The notes beneath the pieces were generated by a model. That model did no database searches. It was given only the letters and a program-made list of their open reading frames with translations, and was not told the DNA's origin. A stretch of 64,000 nucleotides of DNA from DASUPK01 sp963831605 (GTDB lineage: Bacteria > Actinomycetota > Thermoleophilia > Solirubrobacterales > 70-9): assembly GCA_963831605.1 (NCBI GenBank), contig CAWHQR010000008.1, positions 248,001-312,000 on the forward strand, in the 5' to 3' direction. Made by a program: the position numbers and the translations under genes. Of this stretch, positions 35,107-43,050 are shown piece by piece; the first letter of the stretch is position 1; each line of letters opens with the position of its first letter.

Positions 35107-35973
35107 TCATTCGAAGGCGCTCACCACCGAAGCGCCGATGCCGATCATCCCCGGCCCCGCGTGGGCCCCGAGCACCGGGCCGACCTCGGAGACGAAGAGC
35201 GGGTCACGGCCGAAGATCGGCCGGCACGCCTCGACGAGCCGCTCGGCGGACTCCGGGTCGCGGATGTGCTGCACGACCCAGGCATCGGCTCCCTCGTCGT
35301 GGCGCTGGCGCGCGTAATCGATCAGCCGCGATACCGCACGCGACCGGGTCCGGACCTGCGCCACGGGCTCGATCTCCTCGCCGAAGGTGAGGATCGGCTT
35401 GATCTTGAGGGTCGATCCGATCGCTGCTCGGGCAGCGCCGATCCGCCCCCCGCGCCGCAGGTACTCGAGCGTGTCGAGCGAGAACCAGATTCCCCCGGCG
35501 TCGCGCGCCAGCTCGGCCTGGGCGACGACTCCGTCGGGGTTGGCGCCGCCGCTGGCCGCGATCATCGCCGCGAGCAGCACCATCCCGGTGCCGCCGGCGG
35601 CGCTGCGGCTGTCGACGGTGTGGATCCGCTCGCCGCCCTTCCCGTCCTCGGTCAGCCGCTCGATCGCCTGCTTCGCGGACTCGAGGGTGCCCGAGATCCC
35701 AGCTGAGATATGTACCGAGACGATCTCGCGGCCGTCGGCGAGCAGTGGCTCATAGACCGCGATGAAGTCGCCGACTGAGGGCTGCGAGGTCGTGACGGCC
35801 TCGCCGCTCGCGCGCAGCCGCTCGTAGAAGTCGTCGTAGTCGGTGATCTCCGACTCGCGCTCCTGCCTGCCCGCTATTCCCACGTAGAGGCTCACCAGCT
35901 GCACGCCGTGGCGCTCCGTCAGCTCGGCTGGGAGGTAGGAGGTTGTATCGGCGACGATCGCCGGGCCGGTCAT
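35107..35973 (-). CDS. DegV-family fatty-acid-binding protein
   Basis: A 288-residue cytoplasmic protein of the DegV family: the N-terminal AIVADTTSYLPAELTERHGVQLVSLYV, the TTSQPSVGDF region, SAGISGTLESAK and the C-terminal GPVLGAHAGPGMIGIG loop that contacts the fatty-acid carboxylate. In Firmicutes these proteins (FakB) present fatty acids to the kinase FakA. No FakA-like gene is in the window, so the role here is inferred. The ATG at 35973 is used; a GTG one codon upstream is possible. It diverges from ftsH. Confidence 0.9.
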   Translation of the reverse strand: MTGPAIVADTTSYLPAELTERHGVQLVSLYVGIAGRQERESEITDYDDFYERLRASGEAVTTSQPSVGDFIAVYEPLLADGREIVSVHISAGISGTLESAKQAIERLTEDGKGGERIHTVDSRSAAGGTGMVLLAAMIAASGGANPDGVVAQAELARDAGGIWFSLDTLEYLRRGGRIGAARAAIGSTLKIKPILTFGEEIEPVAQVRTRSRAVSRLIDYARQRHDEGADAWVVQHIRDPESAERLVEACRPIFGRDPLFVSEVGPVLGAHAGPGMIGIGASVVSAFE

Positions 35974-36036
35974 CACCGCGGCGTTTGTATCACGCGGCGC
36001 TTCAGCCTCGGGCTTTCACCCCAGTACATTGGGGAC

Positions 36037-38080
36037 TTGGCCTCCGACTCGGCCTCAGGTAATTCCGCAACGAAGGACGCTCCGCCGGCGAACCCACCGC
36101 CTCCGGAGACCCATCCCGCAGGCTGGCGTGTAGATCCGGCCCCCGATGGCCGCGGCGCTCCGCCGAAGCAGACGCCGCCGATGATTCCGCGCAGCCGGAT
36201 GTGGATCGCGTTCCTGCTCGGCCTGCTCGCCGTGAACCTGCTGATCTCGTTCCTGACCAGTGGCGCCGCCGACCGCCCGCGCGTCCCCTACCAGCCGTTC
36301 TTCATCAACCAGGTCCAGGCCCAGAACGTCAGCGAGATCAGCTCCAAGGGCGATTCGATCGAGGGGCAGCTCAAGAACGAGACCAACTACGACCCGCCGG
36401 GCGATGCCAAGCCCTTCAACGTGTCGAAGTTCAAGACCGAGGTCCCGTCGTTCGTCGATCATGGCCAGCTCACCAACGTCCTCACCCAGGCGGGCGTGAC
36501 GATCAACGCCGAGCCACCGGACTCGGGGCGCTCGATCTTCTGGACGCTCGTTCTCGGCTTTCTGCCGTGGCTGCTCATCATCGGCTTCTTCATCTGGATC
36601 GCGCGGCGGCAGGCGGGCGCGGGCGGCGGCGGCATCCTCGGCGGCTTCGGCCGCACCAACGCCCGGCGCGTCAATCCCGACGAGCAACAGCGCGTCACCT
36701 TCAAGGACGTGGCCGGCATCGACGAGGCCGAGGACGAGCTCGTCGAGATCGTCGACTTCCTGAAGAACCCGCAGCGCTACACGAAGCTGGGGGCGCGGGT
36801 CCCGCACGGAGTCCTGCTCTACGGCCCGCCTGGCACCGGCAAGACGCTGCTCGCCCGTGCGGTCGCCGGCGAGGCGCACGCAGCCTTCTTCCACCTGTCC
36901 GCCTCGGAGTTCGTCGAGGCGATCGTGGGAGTGGGGGCCTCGCGGGTGCGCGACCTCTTCAAGCAGGCGAAGGAGGCCGCGCCGGCGATCATCTTCATCG
37001 ACGAGCTCGACGCGATCGGTCGCTCGCGCTCGGGCAACTACGCCGGCATCAGCGGCGGCAACGACGAGCGCGAGCAGACGCTCAACCAGATCCTCACCGA
37101 GATGGACGGCTTCGAGCCCGGCACGAACGTGATCGTCCTCGGCGCGACGAATCGCCCCGAGATCCTCGACCCGGCGCTGCTTGCGCCCCGGCCGCTTCGA
37201 CCGCCGCATCGCGGTCAACCCGCCTGATCAGCCGGGCCGCGTCCAGATCCTCAAGATCCACAGCCGCGACGTGCCGCTCGCCGACGACGTCGACCTGGAT
37301 CGGATCGCCGCCTCCATCCCCGGTTCCACCGGCGCCGACATCGCGCTGCTCGTCAACGAGGCGGCACTCACCGCCGCCCGGAATGACCACACCAAGGTCG
37401 AGCAGAGCGACTTCACGGAGTCGATCGAGAAGATCCTGCTCGGCGCCGAGCGCCAGATCGTGATGACCGACGAGGACCGCAAGCGCACCGCCTACCACGA
37501 GTCCGGCCACGCGCTGGTCGGCATGCTCACCCCGGGCGCGGACCCGGTGCGGAAGATCTCGATCATCCCGCGCGGCCAGGCCCTAGGCGTCACGCTGTCC
37601 ACTCCGGAGACCGACCGCTACAACCTCCGCCTCGAGGAGGTCCTGGCCCAGATCAAGGTCGCGCTCGGGGGCCGAGCCGCGGAGAAGATCATCTTCGACG
37701 ACCTCTCGACGGGCGCCGAGTCCGACATCCAGAATCTCACCCAGGTGGCCCGCGGCATGGTGGGCCGCTGGGGCATGAGCGACGCGATCGGCCCGATCGC
37801 CGTCACCGACGGCCGCCAGAACGGCCCGCTCCTGCCCGGCGTGTCACCCGCCTCGGAGCCGACCCAGGAGCTGGTCGATCAGGAGGTGCGCCGGATCGTG
37901 GACGAGTCTGAGCACGAGGTGATCGACCTCCTCACCCGGGAACGCGACCGCCTTGAGTCCCTGGCGAACGCCCTACTGGAGCGCGAGACGCTCGACCAGC
38001 CTGAGGCCTACGAGGTGGCCGGCGTGCCGCTGCCGGCGGTCGACGCGGCCGAGAGAGCGAAGGCCACGGCCGCCCCGTAG
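36037..38080 (+). CDS. ftsH: ATP-dependent zinc metalloprotease FtsH, frameshifted
   Basis: Membrane-bound AAA+ protease that degrades misfolded membrane proteins and regulators as a hexamer. A proline-rich cytosolic N-terminus precedes two transmembrane helices (MWIAFLLGLLAVNLLISFL and FWTLVLGFLPWLLIIGFFIWI) that flank an extracytoplasmic domain. The AAA module has Walker A (GPPGTGKT), Walker B (IIFIDELDAIG) and the second region of homology. The protease site is HESGH with the third ligand in GAESDIQN. One extra base at 37180-37182 breaks DPALL/RPGRFDRR; both halves are otherwise intact. The start is uncertain: TTG 36037 is used here, and ATG 36181 is an alternative. Confidence 0.93.
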
Positions 38081-38112
38081 GCTCACCCGCGGCGCCATGT
38101 TCTTTGGTGCGC

Positions 38113-38141
38113 TTGACTCGGTCGCATCCGCAAGGGAGAAT
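38113..38141 (+). promoter_or_regulatory. Candidate housekeeping promoter for the DUF1326 gene
   Basis: TTGACT (38113-38118), 17 bp, then GAGAAT (38136-38141), 32 bp before the GTG start. It matches the sigma-70 consensus at 5/6 and 4/6 positions. Confidence 0.4.
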
Positions 38142-38172
38142 CGCGCTCGCCAACGGCCGGAAGGAGACCGGT

Positions 38173-38775
38173 GTGTCCTGGAGCCTGAAGGGGAGCTACT
38201 TCGAAACGTGTTCGTGTGACCTCATGTGCCCGTGCAATATGTCCTTCGACCACGGCGCGACCTACGACTACTGCCGGGTCACCCTCGTCTTCAACATCAA
38301 AGAGGGGGAAATCGAGGGCACGGATGTCAGCGGCCTCAGCGTCGCGGCGATCGCGGACACTCCGAAGGTCATGACCGAGGGCAACTGGCGCCTGGGCATG
38401 TTCATCGACGACCAGGCAAGCGACGAGCAGATGGAAAAGCTCACCGCCGTCTTCGGGGGCCAGAAAGGGGGTCCGATGGAGGCGATCTCTCCCCTCGTTG
38501 GCGAGATCCTCGGCGCCGAGCGGGCGTCATTCGAGGTGGTCGAGGAAGGTCTGCGCCACAGCGTCAAGATCGGGGACGCGATCGACTTCGAAATCGAGGA
38601 CATCGTTCCCTTCGGCGTCGAGACCGGGGAGCCGGTGCGGCTCGTCGGCGTATTCCATCCGGCCTCGTCCGAGTTCAACGCCGCCGAGGCGAAGCGCTCG
38701 AAGATCAGCGCCTTCGGCATCGAGTACGAGGGGAAGACCGGGATCTCGGCATCCGAGTTCGCCTGGGCCGCCTGA
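38173..38775 (+). CDS. DUF1326-domain protein, probable metal-binding
   Basis: A 200-residue soluble protein that is DUF1326 from end to end. The conserved N-terminus WSLKGSYFETCSCDLMCPC supplies a C-x-C-x3-C-x-C cluster suited to a soft metal such as copper. The rest (TLVFNIKEGEIEGTDVSG, WRLGMFIDDQASDEQMEKL, FEVVEEGLRHSVKIGD) is the family's alpha/beta body. The GTG at 38173 is fixed by AAGGAG at 38161-38166. It converges with a DUF2182 membrane protein, a partner often found beside DUF1326, and a Cys-rich four-helix protein follows. The biochemical role is unproven. Confidence 0.88.
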   Translation: MSWSLKGSYFETCSCDLMCPCNMSFDHGATYDYCRVTLVFNIKEGEIEGTDVSGLSVAAIADTPKVMTEGNWRLGMFIDDQASDEQMEKLTAVFGGQKGGPMEAISPLVGEILGAERASFEVVEEGLRHSVKIGDAIDFEIEDIVPFGVETGEPVRLVGVFHPASSEFNAAEAKRSKISAFGIEYEGKTGISASEFAWAA

Positions 38776-38816
38776 AGGCTTGACCTGGCAGGAGACGCCT
38801 CCGGAGTAACGGGGCG

Positions 38817-39803
38817 CTAAGGCGGCGGCATCCCGCCCTTGGCGTCATTCATCCCGCCCTTGGCGTCATTCATCCCGCCCTTGGCGTCATTCATCCCGCC
38901 CTTGGCGTCATTCATCCCGCCGGAAGAGGGCATCTTCTGATCGTTCATCGATCCGCCGCCACCGGAGTCGTCGTGCATGCCCATCGAATCCATCGCCCGC
39001 GCTGCCGCGGGTGAGTCCGGCAGGGTGAGTCCTGGCACCTTGTCGGGAACGAAGGCCACCGTGAGCCCGAGGACGAGCAGCAGGACGGCAACGGAGCGAT
39101 TGGCCACCGCCTTCCAGGGCAGGAGCTTCTCGAGCGCGATCAGTGCGGCGATCAGGACCATCCACCCGATGCTCATCACGCCGAGCGCGAAGAGCGCCGC
39201 CATCAGGCCCCAACAGCAGCCGACGCACCAGCCCCCGTGTTCGACGCCCATCTGCAGCGCGCCGATCCGGCCGGCGCGCCAATGCATGAGCACGAACGTC
39301 ATCGGGTTCCGGCAGTGCCGGAGGCAGACGTCCTTGAGCGGAGTGAGCTGGTAGATCCCGGCCGCGACGATGACCCCGCCGGCCACATAGGGTCCGCCGC
39401 TGTCCCAGGCCAGGAAACCGAGGTCCAGGGATCGCCCGATCTCGAAGATCGCGTAGGCGAAGAGGCCCACCGCCGCCCAGGTGAGCAGGTAGCCGCCGAC
39501 GAACACCGCGGTTGCGCCGGCCTGGGTCGGCTGGCCCCTCTGCCGCTTTCCCTCTTCGACGCGCGCATACATGAGCACCATCGGCGCGATCGACGGGAAC
39601 ATCATCGCGGCCATCATCACGACCCACGCCGTGAGCCAGAAGCCGAGACCGCCGAGATCCGTGCCCGGTCCGGCGTCCATCCCGGCCATCCGGTCGCCTG
39701 TCATCGCCCAGGCGATGGCGGCGAGAAGCACCAGCCCGAAGATGAGGCCGAGCTGCACGGCGCTCGGCAGACGGGGCACGCGGCGGAGTGTCGCTGACTC
39801 CAT
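38817..39803 (-). CDS. DUF2182 integral membrane protein with Met-containing repeat tail
   Basis: A 328-residue membrane protein with six or more helices. DUF2182 features are the MMAAMMFPSIAPMVLMYAR helix, DVCLRHCRNPMTF and EHGGWCVGCCWGLMAALF, all with Cys, His and Met residues placed to bind metal. The last 55 residues are extramembranous, Gly/Met/Asp-rich, and contain four perfect copies of the heptad GGMNDAK. It lies 18 bp downstream of the Cys-rich four-helix protein on the same strand and converges with DUF1326. A membrane role in copper or related metal handling is inferred. Confidence 0.87.
   Translation of the reverse strand: MESATLRRVPRLPSAVQLGLIFGLVLLAAIAWAMTGDRMAGMDAGPGTDLGGLGFWLTAWVVMMAAMMFPSIAPMVLMYARVEEGKRQRGQPTQAGATAVFVGGYLLTWAAVGLFAYAIFEIGRSLDLGFLAWDSGGPYVAGGVIVAAGIYQLTPLKDVCLRHCRNPMTFVLMHWRAGRIGALQMGVEHGGWCVGCCWGLMAALFALGVMSIGWMVLIAALIALEKLLPWKAVANRSVAVLLLVLGLTVAFVPDKVPGLTLPDSPAAARAMDSMGMHDDSGGGGSMNDQKMPSSGGMNDAKGGMNDAKGGMNDAKGGMNDAKGGMPPP
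38830..38921 (-). repeat. Four perfect 21-bp tandem repeats inside the DUF2182 gene
   Basis: Four identical 21-bp units (38830-38913) plus an 8-bp partial copy encode repeated GGMNDAK at the C-terminus. The unit is a multiple of three, so copy-number change keeps the frame. Perfect identity at the DNA level indicates recent slippage. Confidence 0.9.
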
Positions 39804-39821
39804 CGGCCTGACTCTAGTTGC

Positions 39822-40232
39822 CTATGCGATTGCGTCCAGCACCGCCGAGCAGGCCTGCTCGCAGCGCCTGCACTCCTCGCCGCAGAGCCGGCAGTGCTCG
39901 TGGTGCGTCGCGTGGCGCTCGCACTCCTGGGCGCAGATCGCGCAGAGCTCCCGGCACGACGCCACCTGCGCTCGGGCGGTCTCGGCGACGTAGTCCGTCT
40001 GGCGGCTCAGCAGGCGGGCGGTCGCGTCGCAGACGTCGGCGCAGTCCAGGCAGAGCCTGATGCACCTGCGCATCTCGGCGACGTCGTCCTCCGCCAGGTC
40101 CGCATCGGCGCAGGCCGTGCAGCTCTGCAGGCAGGCAAGGCACTCGTCGATGCAGCGGGCGAGCAGATCCCGATCGACCTGTGCGGCCGCTGGGTGCGCC
40201 TCCAGCATCTCCTTCGACAGCGTGGTGGCCAT
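39822..40232 (-). CDS. Cys-rich four-helix-bundle copper-binding protein (Csp/DUF326-like)
   Basis: A 136-residue helical protein with about 18 cysteines, mostly in CxxxC pairs along amphipathic helices (CIDECLACLQSCTAC, CIRLCLDCADVC, CRELCAICAQEC, CRLCGEECRRCEQAC), plus a His-rich turn (HATHHEHC). This is the pattern of DUF326 and copper storage proteins, in which the cysteines line the bundle core and hold many Cu(I) ions. No signal peptide is visible, so it resembles cytosolic Csp3. It is the first gene of a unit with the DUF2182 protein, which supports a copper function. Confidence 0.9.
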   Translation of the reverse strand: MATTLSKEMLEAHPAAAQVDRDLLARCIDECLACLQSCTACADADLAEDDVAEMRRCIRLCLDCADVCDATARLLSRQTDYVAETARAQVASCRELCAICAQECERHATHHEHCRLCGEECRRCEQACSAVLDAIA

Positions 40233-40262
40233 GGCTTCTCCTTTCGGCTTTGCGAATCCAGC

Positions 40263-41045
40263 CTAAGGCTTCAACTTCCGCCCACTCGTAAACAGCCACT
40301 GACTCCACGCCAGCAGCGCCAAGCACATGGCGGCGACCACTGCGAACGAGATCCACGGGCTCACGTCGGAGACGCCCAGGAAGCCGTAGCGGACCGTCTC
40401 CACGACGTAGAACAGCGGGTTCACGTGGGAGAGCTGCTCCCACGGTGAGCCGAGGCGGCTGACCGAGTAGAAGACGCCGCCGAGGAAGGTGAGGGGGAGG
40501 ATCACGATGTTGTTGATGAAGCTCGTGTGGTCGAAGGTCTCGGCGTAGATGCCGACGATCGTGCCGAGGGCTCCGAAGCCGACGACCAGAAGCAGCACGG
40601 CGACGATGAGCTGCGCGGGATTGACGATCGGCGCGCCGGTGATCGGGATCGCGCAGGCGGCGAGGCCGATGCCGATGATCAGCGCCCGGAAAGCGCCGCC
40701 CACCAGGTAGCCGAGGTTGACCTGCCAGTTGTGGATCGGGGCGGCGAGGACGTCGTCGATGTAGCGGTCGGAGCGGCCCTGGAAGATCGTGCTCGCGTTG
40801 TTGGAGTACGCGGCCTGGGCCATCGCCATCGCGATCAGGCCGGGGACGATGAACTGGTCGTAGTCGAAGCCATCGACCTGATGGATGCGGCCGCCGAGGC
40901 TGAGCCCGAAGACGACGATGAAGAGCAGGGAGGAGACGACCGGCGCGAGCGTCGTCTGGGTCCAGAGGCGCAGGACGCGGTGGCACTCGCGGCGCGAGAG
41001 CCAGAGGAATCCCTGCCAGGGGTTGGCGAGTGCGCGCTCGTTCAT
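40263..41045 (-). CDS. ABC-2 type exporter permease (DrrB-like)
   Basis: A 260-residue membrane protein with six helices. The N-terminal RECHRVLRLWTQTTLAPVVSSLLF and the loop NNASTIFQGRSDRYIDDVLAAPI are diagnostic of the DrrB/NodJ ABC-2 permease group, as is FLGGVFYSVSRLGSPWEQLSHVNPLFYVVE. The start is the ATG at 41045 that begins MNERALANPW. Its ATPase partner is at 41461-42255 on the same strand, separated from it by a SnoaL-like gene on the opposite strand. Export of hydrophobic compounds is the usual role. Confidence 0.93.
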   Translation of the reverse strand: MNERALANPWQGFLWLSRRECHRVLRLWTQTTLAPVVSSLLFIVVFGLSLGGRIHQVDGFDYDQFIVPGLIAMAMAQAAYSNNASTIFQGRSDRYIDDVLAAPIHNWQVNLGYLVGGAFRALIIGIGLAACAIPITGAPIVNPAQLIVAVLLLVVGFGALGTIVGIYAETFDHTSFINNIVILPLTFLGGVFYSVSRLGSPWEQLSHVNPLFYVVETVRYGFLGVSDVSPWISFAVVAAMCLALLAWSQWLFTSGRKLKP

Positions 41046-41093
41046 CCCGGACACGTTATCCAGCGGTTGAATTCCTTGGCATAGGATCGGATC

Positions 41094-41495
41094 GTGACCC
41101 GCGAGGACCTCGATCGCTGGCTCGACGCCTACGTCGAAGCCTGGAAGAGCTACGACCGCGCCCAGATCGAGGCGCTGTTCGCCGACGAGGTCTCCTACCG
41201 CTACCACCCGGCCGACGACCCGATCGAGGGCCGCGAGGCCGTGGTCGAGTCCTGGCTGGAGGAGGGCGATCACCCCACCGCATCCGCCCGCGACGAGCCG
41301 GGAACCTTCGACGCCAGCTACACGGCCTTCGCCATCGACCGCGACTCCGCTGTGGCGACCGGCACGAGCACCTACCGCGACCGGCCGGGCGGTCCGGTCG
41401 TAAGGGTCTACGACAACTGCTTCGTGATGCGCTTCGATCCCGACGGCCGCTGCCGCGAGTTCACGGAGTGGTTCGTGCAGAGGAAGAGCCCGTAG
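41094..41495 (+). CDS. SnoaL/NTF2-like protein embedded in an ABC exporter locus
   Basis: A 133-residue protein with the SnoaL-like pattern: REDLDRWLDAYVEAWKSYD, ALFADEVSYRYHP, IEGREAVVESWLE, and a final strand pair ending in CREFTEWFVQRKSP. The GTG start is at 41094. It lies between the permease and ATPase genes of an ABC exporter but on the opposite strand, and its last 35 bp overlap the ATPase 3' end in antisense. It may act on the exported compound, or its position may be coincidental. Confidence 0.85.
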   Translation: MTREDLDRWLDAYVEAWKSYDRAQIEALFADEVSYRYHPADDPIEGREAVVESWLEEGDHPTASARDEPGTFDASYTAFAIDRDSAVATGTSTYRDRPGGPVVRVYDNCFVMRFDPDGRCREFTEWFVQRKSP

Positions 41496-42255
41496 CCGCG
41501 GGCTCCTCGCTCGACCCCTCGACCTCGCGCCGACCGGCGGCCACCGTCTTCATGTAGACGTCCTCCAGAGTGGCGGCGTCGAAGCGCTGCTTGAGCCCGT
41601 CGGCTGTGTCGCGGGCCATGATCCGGCCCTTGCCGATCAGCGCGATCTCCTCGCAGAGCGCCTCGGCCTCCTCGAGGTAGTGGGTGGTGAGCAGGATCGT
41701 GGTGCCGCGTTCGTGCAGGCGGCGGATGTACCGCCAGAGCTCGTGGCGGAGCTCGAGGTCGACGCCGGCGGTCGGCTCGTCGAGGATCACCAGGCGCGGC
41801 TCGTGCAGCAGCGCGCGGGCGAGGAGCAGGCGGCGGCGCATCCCGCCGGAGAGCTTCGGCGCGCGGGTGTCGCGCTTGGCGCGCAGGTCGAAGACGTCGA
41901 TCATCTCCTCGGCGCGCGCGGCGGCGGCCTCGCCGCTCATCCCGTAGTAGCCGCCGTGGTAGACGAGCGTCTCGTGGACGGTCAGGAAGCGGTCGAGGTT
42001 GGGCTCCTGCTCGGCGATCCCGATCATCCGCCGCGCCTCCATCGACCCGCCCGGCTCGCCGAAGACCGAGATCTCGCCGTCGGTCAGCCGGATCAGGTTG
42101 CAGACGGCCGAGATCAGCGTGGTCTTGCCGGCGCCGTTCGGACCGAGCAGGCCGAAGAAGCTGCCCGAGGGCACCTCGAGATCGAGTGAGTCGAGGGCGA
42201 GGGTGCCGTCGTCGTAGCGCTTGGTGAGCTGGCGCAGTTGGAGGGCCGGGGTCAT
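41461..42255 (-). CDS. ABC exporter ATP-binding protein (DrrA-like)
   Basis: A 264-residue ATPase: Walker A GPNGAGKT (about residue 39), Q-loop IAEQEPNLD, signature LSGGMRRRL, Walker B VILDEPTAGVD and H-loop TTHYLEEAE. It belongs to the DrrA/NodI group of multidrug or polyketide exporters and should pair with the permease at 40263-41045. The C-terminal tail after TLEDVYMKTV is Ser/Thr/Glu-rich and overlaps the SnoaL-like gene in antisense, so the last 12 residues may be under little constraint. Confidence 0.94.
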   Translation of the reverse strand: MTPALQLRQLTKRYDDGTLALDSLDLEVPSGSFFGLLGPNGAGKTTLISAVCNLIRLTDGEISVFGEPGGSMEARRMIGIAEQEPNLDRFLTVHETLVYHGGYYGMSGEAAAARAEEMIDVFDLRAKRDTRAPKLSGGMRRRLLLARALLHEPRLVILDEPTAGVDLELRHELWRYIRRLHERGTTILLTTHYLEEAEALCEEIALIGKGRIMARDTADGLKQRFDAATLEDVYMKTVAAGRREVEGSSEEPAATGSSSARTTP

Positions 42256-42335
42256 CCGTCCATGATGGCGAAGCGAGCGCTTTGGTTTGTAAGCTTGGCC
42301 GCGGATGCCAGGGAAGCGGAAGTAGCCTTGCGGCG

Positions 42336-42704
42336 ATGATCGAGCGGCTCGACGACATGCCCGCCGGCGTCATCGGGATTCGCGCCTCGGGGAAGCTGAC
42401 GAAGGATGACTACGTGAACGGCCTGGAGCCTGCGCTGAAGGAGGCCACAGACTCGGGCGAGGCCCGCGTGCTCTTCGTCCTGCCCGACTTCGACGGCCTC
42501 GAGCCCGGCGCCTGGATCGAGGACGTGAAGACCGGGGTCAGGGCCGAGATCGCGAACCGCTCCGCCTGGAAGAAGCTCGCCTTCGTCAGCGGTGTCGAGT
42601 GGGTGTCCAAGGCGACGCGCATGTTCACCTGGGCGATGCCCGGCGAGCTCAAGGTCTTCGAGATGGACGAGCTCGAAGAGGCGAGGTCCTGGGTCGCTGC
42701 GTGA
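42336..42704 (+). CDS. SpoIIAA-like (STAS-like) protein
   Basis: A 122-residue soluble protein of the SpoIIAA-like family: MIERLDDMPAGVIGIRASGKLTKDDYV, then EARVLFVLPDFDGLEPGAWIED, the helix and strand RSAWKKLAFVSGVEWVSKATRMF, and the ending MDELEEARSWV. These proteins have an alpha/beta fold related to anti-sigma factor antagonists, but the phosphorylated serine of true STAS antagonists is not conserved. The function is unknown. The ATG at 42336 starts the conserved domain. Confidence 0.85.
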   Translation: MIERLDDMPAGVIGIRASGKLTKDDYVNGLEPALKEATDSGEARVLFVLPDFDGLEPGAWIEDVKTGVRAEIANRSAWKKLAFVSGVEWVSKATRMFTWAMPGELKVFEMDELEEARSWVAA

Positions 42705-42790
42705 TCTAGGACTGGTCAGTGGGGCAGGTTTAGAGCGTCGGGAGGCGGGTAGGGCCATCCCAGTAACCGGAGGAGAGTTTGGGGCGAGCA

Positions 42791-43016
42791 ATGACTTCAT
42801 CCACCTGGATGGCGGACAAGTCGAGGTGTTGCCGCTAACGGCGACGATCTACCGGCGTGGTGCAAGCAGGCCGACGCAGAGGGTCTCGTGGAGTTGGAGC
42901 TGACCCGCGCTCCCGACCGTTGCGACACCCGGGTGGCGCGTGCGTGCGGCACCAACGTCATGGTCGTCCGGCAGGTGCGCGAGCGACTCGGCGCGTATCC
43001 GATCCGCCCCGCCTGA
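42791..43016 (+). pseudogene. Possible degraded small gene with HTH-like end
   Basis: The 346-bp gap from 42705 to 43050 holds no intact gene. An ATG at 42791 opens a frame that stops after 15 codons. In another frame (open 42795-43016) the sequence reads as protein-like: DDLPAWCKQADAEGLVELE and then CDTRVARACGTNVMVVRQVRERLG, which resembles a helix-turn-helix. No suitable start exists in that frame. This fits a frameshifted or decayed DNA-binding gene, but the evidence is thin. Confidence 0.35.
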
Positions 43017-43050
43017 GCGGAATCCCCCGACCCGGGAGTAGGGTGGGGCC

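Noticed and set aside
38830..38921. Regular repeats considered as a CRISPR array
   Set aside because: The units are directly contiguous without spacers, 21 bp long, and in frame inside a gene.
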